This document shows, piece after piece, positions 25,542 to 32,755 of a DNA stretch of 35,846 bases (within the stretch, counting starts at the first letter, position 1; each line of letters starts with the position of its first letter). Origin of the DNA: Agrococcus baldri. Its GTDB lineage: Bacteria > Actinomycetota > Actinomycetes > Actinomycetales > Microbacteriaceae. The DNA lies in NCBI GenBank assembly GCA_007988785.1, contig BJUU01000029.1:1-35846 (forward strand). The letters are read 5' to 3'. Position numbers and translations under genes: made by a program. The notes under the pieces were generated by a model. It saw only the letters and a program-made list of their open reading frames with translations, had not been told where the DNA came from and did not search any database.

Positions 25542-26462
25542 GTGATCGTCATCGTCGCCCCCGGCCAGGGCTCCCAGAAGCCCGGCTTCCTCACCCCCTG
25601 GCTCGAGCGCCCCGGCGTGCCGGAGCGGCTGCGCTCGCTCAGCGACGCCGCCGGCGTCGACCTCGTCGAGCACGGCACCGTCTCCGACGCCGAGACGATC
25701 CGCGACACGCTCGTCGCGCAGCCGCTCATCGTCGCCGCCGGCATCCTGACGCTCGACGCGCTCGGCGACCGCGCCGCGCTCGCCGGCGGCTTCGCCGGGC
25801 ACTCGGTGGGCGAGATCACCGCCGCGGTCGCCGCCGGCGTGCTGCTGCCCGAGGACGCCATGGCGCTCGTGGGCGAGCGCGCACGCGCGATGGCGGATGC
25901 GGCGGCACAGACCCCGACGGGCATGGCCGCGGTGCTCGGGGCCGACGAGGCGGCGCTCGAGGCGCGGCTGCGCGAGCTGGGACTCGCGCCCGCGAACTAC
26001 AACGGCGGCGGCCAGATCGTGGTCGCCGGCGCCCTCGATGCCCTCGCCGCCCTCGCCGAGGCGCCGCCCGAGCGGGCGCGGGTCATCCCGCTGCAGACCG
26101 CCGGCGCCTTCCACACCGAGTACATGGCACCCGCCGTCGAGCGCTTCCGCGCCAAGGCAGCGGCGACTGCGACGACCGACCCGACCACGACGCTCTGGAC
26201 GAACCGCGACGGCAGCACCGTCGCATCCGGCACCGAGTACCTCGAGCTCATCGTCGGGCAGGTCTCGCGCCCGGTGCGCTGGGACCTCTGCATGGCCGCC
26301 TTCGCCGACGCGGGCGTGACGGGCATCGTCGAGCTCGCGCCCGCCGGCGCCCTCACCGGCCTCGCCAAGCGCGGCCTGCGCGGCGTGCCCTCGGCCGGCA
26401 TCACCACCCCTGACGACCTGGAGGCAGCGGTCGCGCTGCTGGAGAGCGGAGCGGCAGCATGA
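25542..26462 (+). CDS. fabD: Malonyl-CoA:ACP transacylase
   Basis: The product has 306 aa. It loads malonyl groups onto ACP for FAS-II. The N-terminus IVIVAPGQGSQKPGFLTPW is typical of the family; the nucleophile Ser88 is in FAGHSVGEITAAVAAG, and His191 is in AGAFHTEYMAPA. The substrate-binding Gln is in GQGSQ. GTG 25542 is preceded by GGGAGG. ATG of fabH overlaps its stop by 4 nt (ATGA), so expression is coupled. Confidence 0.96.
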   Translation: MIVIVAPGQGSQKPGFLTPWLERPGVPERLRSLSDAAGVDLVEHGTVSDAETIRDTLVAQPLIVAAGILTLDALGDRAALAGGFAGHSVGEITAAVAAGVLLPEDAMALVGERARAMADAAAQTPTGMAAVLGADEAALEARLRELGLAPANYNGGGQIVVAGALDALAALAEAPPERARVIPLQTAGAFHTEYMAPAVERFRAKAAATATTDPTTTLWTNRDGSTVASGTEYLELIVGQVSRPVRWDLCMAAFADAGVTGIVELAPAGALTGLAKRGLRGVPSAGITTPDDLEAAVALLESGAAA

Positions 26463-27454
26463 CCACGATGAAGAGCCTCCCCACCCGCGGCGGATCGCGC
26501 ATCCTCTCCGTCGGCGCCGCGCGCGGCGACCGCCTGGTGCCGAACGACGAGCTCGTCGGCCCGATCGACTCCTCGGACGAGTGGATCCGGCAGCGCACCG
26601 GCATCGCCACGCGCGCTCGCGTCTCCGACGGCAGCGAGGCGGTCGACCTCGCCGAGAGGGCCGCGAAGGAGGCCATCGAGCGCGCCGGCATCGACGGCTC
26701 GCAGCTCGACGCCGTCATCGTCTCGACCATCAGCAACACCGTGCAGACGCCGTCGATGGCCGCGCTGCTCACCGAGCGCGTCGGCGCCACGCCCGCTCCC
26801 GCCTTCGACATCTCGGCGGCCTGCGCCGGCTACGCCTACGGCGTCGCGCAGGCGGATGCGCTCGTGCGCAGCGGCATGGCCGAGCACGTGCTGGTGGTGG
26901 GCGTCGAGAAGCTCTCGGAGGTCGTCGACCCGACCGACCGCTCGATCAGCTTCCTGCTCGGCGACGGCGCCGGCGCCGTCGTCGTCGGCGCGGCCGACGA
27001 GCCCGGCATCAGCCCCTCCGTGTGGGGCTCGGACGGCTCCCACTGGGAGACCATCCGGATGACGAACACGCTCGGCTCGATGCGCGACGGCGCCCCGTGG
27101 CCCACCCTGCGGCAGGACGGCCCGACCGTCTTCCGCTGGGCCGTGTGGGAGATGGCGAAGAAGGCCAGGGAGGCGCTCGACGCCGCCGGCATCGAGCCCG
27201 GCGACCTCGCCGCCTTCATCCCCCATCAGGCGAACATGCGCATCATCGACGAGTTCGCCAAGCAGCTGAAGCTGCCCGACACCGTCGCGATCGCGCGCGA
27301 CATCGAGACGACGGGCAACACCTCCGCCGCCTCGATCCCGCTCGCGATGCACCGCCTGCTCGAGGAGCAGCCGGAGCTCTCGGGCGGCCTCGCGCTGCAG
27401 ATCGGCTTCGGCGCGGGCCTCGTGTACGGCGCCCAGGTCGTCGTGCTCCCCTAG
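26459..27454 (+). CDS. fabH: Beta-ketoacyl-ACP synthase III
   Basis: The product has 331 aa. It condenses an acyl-CoA primer with malonyl-ACP to start chains; in this group branched primers are common (family knowledge). The Cys-His-Asn triad is intact: Cys122 in DISAACAGYAYG, His256 in FIPHQANMRII and Asn287 in ETTGNTSAASIPLA. It also shows DEWIRQRTGI and FLLGDGAGAVVVG. The ATG overlaps the fabD stop. The TAG stop codon is the first half of a -10 hexamer for acpP. Confidence 0.97.
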   Translation: MTTMKSLPTRGGSRILSVGAARGDRLVPNDELVGPIDSSDEWIRQRTGIATRARVSDGSEAVDLAERAAKEAIERAGIDGSQLDAVIVSTISNTVQTPSMAALLTERVGATPAPAFDISAACAGYAYGVAQADALVRSGMAEHVLVVGVEKLSEVVDPTDRSISFLLGDGAGAVVVGAADEPGISPSVWGSDGSHWETIRMTNTLGSMRDGAPWPTLRQDGPTVFRWAVWEMAKKAREALDAAGIEPGDLAAFIPHQANMRIIDEFAKQLKLPDTVAIARDIETTGNTSAASIPLAMHRLLEEQPELSGGLALQIGFGAGLVYGAQVVVLP

Positions 27455-27457
27455 ACT
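27452..27457 (+). promoter_or_regulatory. Internal -10 hexamer before acpP
   Basis: TAGACT begins with the TAG stop of fabH and would give acpP its own transcript with a leader of about 28 nt. That leader contains AAGGAG (27478-27483), 8 nt before ATG 27492. A separate promoter fits the high need for ACP. Confidence 0.5.
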
Positions 27458-27491
27458 CATCCCGTCCAATCCATCAGAAGGAGACAACCCC

Positions 27492-27740
27492 ATGGCATTC
27501 ACCAAGGACGAGGTCCTCGCCGGGCTCGCCGACCTCGTGAACGACGAGACCGGCATCGCGACCGAGAACGTGCAGCTCGAGAAGTCGTTCACCGACGACC
27601 TCGACATCGACTCGATCTCGATGATGACGATCGTCGTGAACGCCGAGGAGAAGTTCGACGTCAAGATCCCCGACGACGAGGTCAAGAACCTCAAGACCGT
27701 CCAGGACGCCGTCGACTACATCACGGGCGCCCAGGCCTGA
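27492..27740 (+). CDS. acpP: Acyl carrier protein
   Basis: The product has 82 aa and is acidic and helical. The phosphopantetheine site is Ser41 in DDLDIDSISMMTIV, with D-S-I in place of the common D-S-L. Helix III contains EEKFDVKIPDDEVKNLKTV. It carries growing acyl chains between FabD, FabH and FabF. Translation starts from a strong AAGGAG site. A 13-bp hairpin follows the stop before fabF. Confidence 0.98.
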   Translation: MAFTKDEVLAGLADLVNDETGIATENVQLEKSFTDDLDIDSISMMTIVVNAEEKFDVKIPDDEVKNLKTVQDAVDYITGAQA

Positions 27741-27757
27741 GCCACGTTCATCGAACG

Positions 27758-27787
27758 CGCGTGCGGCCGGGCGACCGGCCGCACGCG
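27758..27787 (+). terminator. 13-bp hairpin with GCGA loop between acpP and fabF
   Basis: A perfect 13-bp stem (27758-27770 with 27775-27787) closes a GCGA tetraloop. No T-run follows. Within an operon this may end part of the transcripts or protect the 3' end of acpP mRNA, giving more ACP than FabF. Confidence 0.6.
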
Positions 27788-27805
27788 GCATCTGCGAGGA
27801 GAGCC

Positions 27806-29041
27806 ATGACGAAGAAGATCGTCATCACCGGACTGGGCGCGTCGTCGCCGCTGGGCGGCACCATGCGCGAGAGCTGGGAGGCGCTGCTGGCCGGCGAATC
27901 CGGCGCGCGCACCCTGGAGCACGAGTGGGTCGCGCAGCACGAGCTGCCCGTGACCTTCGCCGCGCAGGCGAAGGTGCGCCCCGACACCGTGCTCGAGCGG
28001 CCGGTCGCCAAGCGGCTCGACCCCTCGAGCCAGTTCGCGCTCGTGGCGGCCAAGGAGGCGTTCGCCGACGCGGGCTCCCCCGAGCTGCCGTCCGAGCGCC
28101 TCGGGGTCGACTTCTCCACCGGCATCGGCGGCCTCTGGACCCTGCTCGACGCGTGGGACACGCTGCGCGAGAAGGGCCCGCGCCGCGTCCTCCCGATGAC
28201 GGTGCCGATGCTGATGCCCAACGGGCCATCCGCCGCCATCTCCATGCACTTCCAGGCGCGCGCCTACGCGCGCACCGTCGCCTCCGCGTGCGCCTCGAGC
28301 ACCGAGGCCCTCGTGAACGCCTACGAGCACCTGCAGGCGGGGCTCGCCGACGTCGTGATCGCGGGCGGCAGCGAGTCGGCGATCCACCCGATCACGCTCG
28401 CGTCCTTCGCCTCCATGCAGGCGCTCTCGCGCCGCAACGACGACCCGGCCACCGCATCCCGCCCCTACGACGTGACCCGCGACGGCTTCGTCATGGGCGA
28501 GGGCGCAGCCGCGCTCGTGCTCGAGACCGAGGAGCACGCGCTCGCGCGCGGCGCCCGCATCTACGCCGAGCTCGCGGGCGGCGGTGTGACGGCCGACTCC
28601 TTCCACATCACCGCGCCGGAGCCCGAGGGCATGGGCGCCAGCCGCGCAGTGGAGCTCGCGCTCGAGCACGCGCAGGCGAGCGCCGACGAGGTCACCCACA
28701 TCAACGCGCACGCGACCTCGACGCCCGTCGGCGACGTCGCGGAGGTGCGCGCGCTGCACCGCATCTTCGGGGAGCGCGTGCGCGACATCCCCGTGTCGGC
28801 CACCAAGGCGGCGCACGGCCACCTGCTGGGCGGCACGGGCGCGCTCGAGGCGGCGTTCACCGCGCTCGCCGTGCACGAGCGCACGGCCCCGCCGACGATC
28901 AACGTCACCGAGCAGGATCCGGAGGCGCCGCTGCGCATCTCTGGCACGCCGATGCCGCTCGGCGATGGGCCGCAGCTCGCCGTGTCGAACTCGTTCGGCT
29001 TCGGCGGGCACAACGCCGTCGTCGCCATCCGCTCGGTCTGA
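27806..29041 (+). CDS. fabF: Beta-ketoacyl-ACP synthase II
   Basis: The product has 411 aa. It extends acyl-ACP with malonyl-ACP in FAS-II. The Cys-His-His set is intact: Cys162 in VASACASSTEAL, His302 in INAHATSTPVGD and His339 in TKAAHGHLLGGTGALEA, with Lys334. The end SNSFGFGGHNAVVAI is typical. GAGGAG lies before ATG 27806. A 16-bp hairpin follows downstream, so this is the last gene of the fab operon. Confidence 0.97.
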   Translation: MTKKIVITGLGASSPLGGTMRESWEALLAGESGARTLEHEWVAQHELPVTFAAQAKVRPDTVLERPVAKRLDPSSQFALVAAKEAFADAGSPELPSERLGVDFSTGIGGLWTLLDAWDTLREKGPRRVLPMTVPMLMPNGPSAAISMHFQARAYARTVASACASSTEALVNAYEHLQAGLADVVIAGGSESAIHPITLASFASMQALSRRNDDPATASRPYDVTRDGFVMGEGAAALVLETEEHALARGARIYAELAGGGVTADSFHITAPEPEGMGASRAVELALEHAQASADEVTHINAHATSTPVGDVAEVRALHRIFGERVRDIPVSATKAAHGHLLGGTGALEAAFTALAVHERTAPPTINVTEQDPEAPLRISGTPMPLGDGPQLAVSNSFGFGGHNAVVAIRSV

Positions 29042-29085
29042 GCTCGTCCCGAGCTCGTCCTGAGCCGCTCCGCGCCGGGCGCATA

Positions 29086-29121
29086 GCCGAGGGCCCCGCT
29101 GTATTCAGCGGGGCCCTCGGC
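29086..29121. terminator. 16-bp hairpin between fabF and DUF3145
   Basis: A perfect 16-bp GC-rich stem (29086-29101 with 29106-29121) has a TATT loop and sits between two convergent genes. It follows the short direct repeat AGCTCGTCC (29041 and 29052). Confidence 0.85.
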
Positions 29122-29148
29122 GGTCTTCGGGGGTGTCGGCGATCTTCC

Positions 29149-29676
29149 TCAGCCGACCCGGTGGAGCGCGATGACCGGCGCGCCGTCGGAGGCGTGGCGG
29201 TAAGCCTCGAGCTCGCGATCCCACGCGCCGCCCATGGCGTCGTCGAGCGCCGCCAGCAGGGCACGGGCATCGGGGCCGGCGGCCTCGATGGCACCGCGGA
29301 TGCGCTCCTCGGGCACGAGCAGCGAGCCCGCCGCGTCGATGCGCTGCGCGCTGATGCCGAGCTGCGGCGTGTGCATCCAGCGCATGCCGTCGCTGCCGGG
29401 CACGGGATCCTCGGTGACCTCGAAGCGCACGTCGCGCCAGCCCGCGAGGGCCGAGGCGATCGCCGCGCCCGTGCCGACCGGCCCGGACCAGTGCACCTCG
29501 GTGCGCTCCATGCCGGGCTCGACCGGCTGGGGCTGCCAGACGAAGCGCAGCGCGTCGCCGACCGCGTGGCCTACGGCCCATTCCAGGTGCGTGCGCATGG
29601 CGCGCGGGGACGCGTGGATCCAGGCGACCCCCGCGGTGGTCGCGGGACGTCGCCTGAGCGTGTTCGCAGCAGTCAT
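29149..29676 (-). CDS. DUF3145 family protein
   Basis: The product has 175 aa. It matches the DUF3145 family, known only in Actinobacteria and often encoded next to the FAS-II genes. Recognisable stretches are GVAWIHASPRAMRTHLEWAV, GDALRFVWQPQPVEPG, EVHWSGPVGTGAAIASAL and WMHTPQLGISAQRIDAAG. It is soluble and function is unknown; the constant position beside fabF suggests a link to fatty acid synthesis, but this is inference. GAGGGAGA precedes ATG 29676, which sets the start; the upstream in-frame codons are not family-like. Confidence 0.9.
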   Translation of the reverse strand: MTAANTLRRRPATTAGVAWIHASPRAMRTHLEWAVGHAVGDALRFVWQPQPVEPGMERTEVHWSGPVGTGAAIASALAGWRDVRFEVTEDPVPGSDGMRWMHTPQLGISAQRIDAAGSLLVPEERIRGAIEAAGPDARALLAALDDAMGGAWDRELEAYRHASDGAPVIALHRVG

Positions 29677-29854
29677 CGTCTCTCCCTCGTTCGATGCGAC
29701 TTCCCCATCGGTCGAACGGTGTTCGAGACACCCTGAGTGTGCCATACCCGGCTATGGAACGACAAGGCTGTCGTTCTCGGTCTCGCGACGCGAGCGGCCT
29801 CCGGCCGCGCGCTCCTCGACCTTGCGCCCTCCGCGCTCACCGCGAGGGTGAGCG
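29677..29854. other. Gap with hairpins and an inverted repeat
   Basis: This gap lies upstream of DUF3145 and downstream of DUF1684, both on the minus strand. It holds TCGAACggtGTTCGA (29712-29726), a perfect 6-bp inverted repeat 36 nt from the DUF3145 start, and an 8-bp hairpin GAACGACA/TGTCGTTC (29757-29776). I see no gene in it. The DUF3145 promoter is probably inside, but no -10 is convincing. Confidence 0.5.
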
Positions 29855-29855
29855 C
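29833..29855 (-). terminator. 9-bp hairpin after the DUF1684 gene
   Basis: GCGCTCACC/GGTGAGCGC (29833-29841 with 29847-29855) has a 5-nt loop and abuts the stop codon of the minus-strand gene. No T-run is present. Confidence 0.5.
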
Positions 29856-30676
29856 TACGGCTGCAAGAACACCGGCCGCTGCTCCCCCGCCCGGATCGGG
29901 AACGCCAGCCGGTTGCCGGCGGGCGGCAGCGGGCAGTTGTACTGGTCGCTCATCGCGCACGGCGGCACGATCGCGCGGTTGAAGTCGAGGTCGACCGTGC
30001 CGTCCTGGCGCGGGCGCACGAAGAGGAAGCGGCCGACGTCGTAGGTCTCCTCGCCCGTGGTGGCGTCGGCGAAGACGATCTGCAGGCTGTCGCCGTCCGG
30101 CAGCGCGACGAGCTCGACCCGCTCCCCCTCGTGCTCGAAGCTGATGGTGCCGGGCGAGAGGCCCCTGCGCAGCGAGCCGCCCTGCGACTTGCCGTACTCG
30201 AACGCGACGCCGCCCTCTACCGGCTCGAAGGTGCCCTGCACGTGCCAGGCGGGGTCGTAGTCGAAGGCGCTGATCCGCTCGAAGCCGCGCTCCTGCGCGG
30301 CCTCGGCGTCCCACACGCGCAGCGCGAAGCGGCCCTTGAAGTCCGGGCCGATCACGAACGCGGTGCGGCGGTCGTCGAACCGCACGGAGCTCGGCGTCAT
30401 CGAGTCGTGCGAGTAGACGTTCGCCGTGCCGTCGACGGTCTGGCCGTCGACGACGATCTCGGCAGCCGCATCCGCCGTCACCTGCAGGCCGTCGCCGGCC
30501 GGCGAGGGCGCCCACGTGCCCGCGACGCCCTCGACCTCGGTCGGCTCGGAGATCCACGCGGTGGTCGTGAGTGCGAGCGCGCCCTGCGGGGCGCGCACGC
30601 TCTGGTCGCGCTTGCGGCGGAACGCCTCGTGCTGCGCGCGGCCGGTGTCGGCGGGGGCGGTGACGGCATCGTTCAT
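29855..30676 (-). CDS. DUF1684 family protein
   Basis: The product has 273 aa, soluble, without signal peptide. It matches DUF1684, with the C-terminal signature VDLDFNRAIVPPCAMSDQYN then CPLPPAGNRLAFPI, where the two Cys (PPCAMSDQYNCPLPP) and Asn-Arg are conserved in the family. The N-terminal half has a helical start (HEAFRRKRDQSVRAPQGALAL) and beta-rich repeats. Function is unknown to me. TAGGCT 6 nt before ATG 30676 predicts a leaderless mRNA. It is divergent from the LLM oxidoreductase gene with 67 bp between. Confidence 0.88.
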   Translation of the reverse strand: MNDAVTAPADTGRAQHEAFRRKRDQSVRAPQGALALTTTAWISEPTEVEGVAGTWAPSPAGDGLQVTADAAAEIVVDGQTVDGTANVYSHDSMTPSSVRFDDRRTAFVIGPDFKGRFALRVWDAEAAQERGFERISAFDYDPAWHVQGTFEPVEGGVAFEYGKSQGGSLRRGLSPGTISFEHEGERVELVALPDGDSLQIVFADATTGEETYDVGRFLFVRPRQDGTVDLDFNRAIVPPCAMSDQYNCPLPPAGNRLAFPIRAGEQRPVFLQP

Positions 30677-30682
30677 GGCTCC

Positions 30683-30688
30683 AGCCTA
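30683..30688 (-). promoter_or_regulatory. -10 hexamer of the DUF1684 gene
   Basis: TAGGCT on the minus strand lies 6 nt before ATG 30676. Confidence 0.55.
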
Positions 30689-30730
30689 CCGATCCGCACC
30701 GACGGAGAGCCGCCTGTCAGCGCCCTCGCG

Positions 30731-30736
30731 TACCGT
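30731..30736 (+). promoter_or_regulatory. -10 hexamer of the LLM oxidoreductase gene
   Basis: TACCGT lies 7 nt before ATG 30744 and supports that start among several in-frame upstream candidates. Confidence 0.5.
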
Positions 30737-30743
30737 CGCACGC

Positions 30744-31577
30744 ATGCACTCGGCAGCGACGCTCGGCCTCATCCTCCACCCCGACCAGGCGCCGGAGCAC
30801 TTCATCCCCGTGGCGCGCGCCGCGGACGCCGCGGGCGTCGAGGAGCTCTGGCTCTGGGAGGACTGCTTCGGGCAGTCCGGCACCTCGACCTCTGCCGCCG
30901 TGCTCGCCGCGACCGCGCGCATCCGGGTCGGTCTCGGCCTCATGCCGGTGCCGCTGCGCAACGTCGCGATGACGGCGATGGAGATCGCCACGATCGCGCG
31001 CATGTTCCCCGGCAGGTTCCTGCCGGGGATCGGCCACGGCGTGCTCGACTGGATGGCGCAGGCGGGGGTGCGCGAGGCCTCGCCGCTGACGCTGCTGACC
31101 GAGCACGCGACGGCGTTGCGCACGCTGCTCGCGGGCGACGAGCTGAGCGTCGAGGGGCGCTACGTGCGGCTCGACCGCGTGCAGCTGCGCTGGCCGCCGC
31201 AGCCGGTGCCGCCGCTGCTCATCGGCGGCGGCAGGCCCAAGACCCTCGCGATCGCCGGCGAGCTCGGCGACGGCGTGATCCTGGCCGGCGATGCCGTCGC
31301 CGACAGCGAGATCGACGTCACGCGCGCCGCGATCGCCACCGTGCGCGAGGCGCGGGCGGCGGTCGGCCTCGACGAGCCCTGCTCGGTCGTGCAGTTCACG
31401 AGCGTGGCGGCGGATGCCTCGGCCGACGAGATCACGCGGCTCGCGGCCGCGTTCGGCGAGGCCGGCGTGACGAGCCTGCCGCTGCTGGCGCTCGACGCCG
31501 AGGGCCGGCCAGAGGCGGGCGACGGGGTGCTGCGGCTCGCCGAGACGATCGGGGCCCTGCGGGGCGAGCCGGCCTAG
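30744..31577 (+). CDS. LLM-class flavin/F420-dependent oxidoreductase
   Basis: The product has 277 aa with a TIM-barrel luciferase-like fold. It begins LGLILHPDQAPEHFIPVARA and has GVEELWLWEDCFG, ARIRVGLGLMPVPLRN, ATIARMFPGRFLPGIGHGV and PPLLIGGGRPKTLAIAGELG, all typical of the LLM family, which uses FMN or F420. The substrate cannot be told. The protein is shorter than many LLM enzymes (about 330 aa), but the C-terminal barrel strand seems present. Its TAG stop shares the four bases CTAG (31574-31577) with the stop of the convergent gene. Confidence 0.88.
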   Translation: MHSAATLGLILHPDQAPEHFIPVARAADAAGVEELWLWEDCFGQSGTSTSAAVLAATARIRVGLGLMPVPLRNVAMTAMEIATIARMFPGRFLPGIGHGVLDWMAQAGVREASPLTLLTEHATALRTLLAGDELSVEGRYVRLDRVQLRWPPQPVPPLLIGGGRPKTLAIAGELGDGVILAGDAVADSEIDVTRAAIATVREARAAVGLDEPCSVVQFTSVAADASADEITRLAAAFGEAGVTSLPLLALDAEGRPEAGDGVLRLAETIGALRGEPA

Positions 31578-32650
31578 GCGTTGCGGCCGCGCGCGGCCAC
31601 GCGCCAGCGGGCGGCGGGGAGGGCGTCGTCGCCGCGGTCGTAGACGACGAGCTCGTCGACCATGTTGACGGCGATGCAGACGTGGTTCGGCACCACCCGC
31701 ACGACGCTGCCGAGCGCGGGCAGCGCATCCGGCATCTCGACGACCGCGTGGTGCTCGCTGAGCTGCACGATGCGCGCGTCGGGGTGGTCGAGCAGCCGGC
31801 CGTGCCCGGTCGCCCACGCGGCGCGGTCCGGCCCGAGCACCTTCGAGCCGGCGTCGAGCACGAGCCGCCCGCCGGCATGCGAGACGACGGTCGCGTGGCA
31901 CGTGAGCGCGATCTCCTCCTGCCGCGCCGAGCCGAGCTCCCACTGCTGCGCGTCGCCGAAGACGCTCACACCCGGGCGCAGCTCGGTGACGGGCGAGTCG
32001 AGCCCGAGCGACGCGTCGAAGCTGGGGGTCGAGCCGCCCGAGACGACCATCGGGTCGACGCCGGCGGCGCGCATCGCCAGCATCGCGGTCGTGAGCGCGT
32101 GCGCCTCGTCCCTCGCGGCCTGCTCGCGCGCGTCGGGCGCGTAGGCGTGGCCCGGGAACGAGAAGACGCCCTCCACCTCGACGCCCGCCTGCGCCGCGGC
32201 CGAGGCGACCTCCCCGGCCGCTGCCGGAGCGCATCCGGAGCGGTGATGGCCGGCGTCGACCTCGACGCGCACGGCGATGCGCCCGGCGAGCCCGGCGTGC
32301 ACGAGCCGCGCGACGCCCTCGACCGAGTCGACGCCCACCGAGACGGCGGCGCCGCGGGCGGCGAGCGCGCTGAGCCTGGCCGCCCTGCCGGCGTCGATCC
32401 ACAGCGGATAGGCGATGAAGAGGTCGTCGAGGCCGCCCTCGGCGAGGGCCTCGGCCTCCCCCACCGTCGCCACCGTGAGGCCGTGCGCGCCGGCCGCCAG
32501 CTGCATCCGCCCGATCTCGATCGTCTTGTGCGTCTTGGCGTGCGGGCGCAGCGCGATGCCGCGCGCGGTGGCGGCCTCCGCGACGCGGGCGATGTTCGCC
32601 TGCATGCGCTCGAGGTCGACCGCGAGGTGCGGCGTCGGTGCTGCGATCAC
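31574..32650 (-). CDS. D-serine dehydratase-like / D-threonine aldolase-type PLP enzyme
   Basis: The product has 358 aa of the fold-type III alanine-racemase-like group. The PLP lysine is Lys39 in LRPHAKTHKT. Further motifs are FIAYPLWIDAGRAARL, RVEVDAGHHRSGC, GVFSFPGHAY and MVVSGGSTPSF. Near the C-terminus VPNHVCIAVN carries His323 and Cys325, the zinc ligands of eukaryotic-type D-serine dehydratases. Likely reactions are dehydration of D-serine or cleavage of D-threonine; the sequence does not decide. GTG 32650 is the only start that keeps the conserved N-terminus, and it lies 1 nt after the 3' end of tRNA-Met, with no room for a ribosome site of its own. Confidence 0.85.
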   Translation of the reverse strand: MIAAPTPHLAVDLERMQANIARVAEAATARGIALRPHAKTHKTIEIGRMQLAAGAHGLTVATVGEAEALAEGGLDDLFIAYPLWIDAGRAARLSALAARGAAVSVGVDSVEGVARLVHAGLAGRIAVRVEVDAGHHRSGCAPAAAGEVASAAAQAGVEVEGVFSFPGHAYAPDAREQAARDEAHALTTAMLAMRAAGVDPMVVSGGSTPSFDASLGLDSPVTELRPGVSVFGDAQQWELGSARQEEIALTCHATVVSHAGGRLVLDAGSKVLGPDRAAWATGHGRLLDHPDARIVQLSEHHAVVEMPDALPALGSVVRVVPNHVCIAVNMVDELVVYDRGDDALPAARWRVAARGRNA

Positions 32651-32651
32651 G

Positions 32652-32725
32652 TAGGGCGGACGGGACTTGAACCCGTGACCGACGGATTATGAGTCCGCTG
32701 CTCTGACCAGCTGAGCTACCGCCCC
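32652..32725 (-). tRNA. tRNA-Met (anticodon CAT)
   Basis: It is 74 nt. The acceptor stem GGGGCGG pairs with CCGCCCT (G-U at the first pair), the D arm is GCTCAGCTGGTCAGAGC, the anticodon loop is CTCATAA and the T arm is ACGGGTTCAAGTCCCGT. CCA is not encoded. Elongator Met is most likely; the lysidine-modified Ile tRNA for AUA has the same gene anticodon and is not excluded. Confidence 0.95.
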
Positions 32726-32749
32726 GTAGGCCGTGAGGCCCGGGAATCG

Positions 32750-32755
32750 AGCCTA
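32750..32755 (-). promoter_or_regulatory. -10 hexamer of tRNA-Met
   Basis: TAGGCT on the minus strand begins with the TAG stop codon of the glycosyltransferase gene and would start transcription near 32743, 18 nt before the tRNA. Confidence 0.55.

Noticed and set aside
29712-29726. LexA/SOS box TCGAACggtGTTCGA upstream of DUF3145
   Set aside because: The half-sites are perfect, but the spacer is 3 nt and the known actinobacterial box needs 4, so LexA would not be in register. It is kept only as an inverted repeat.
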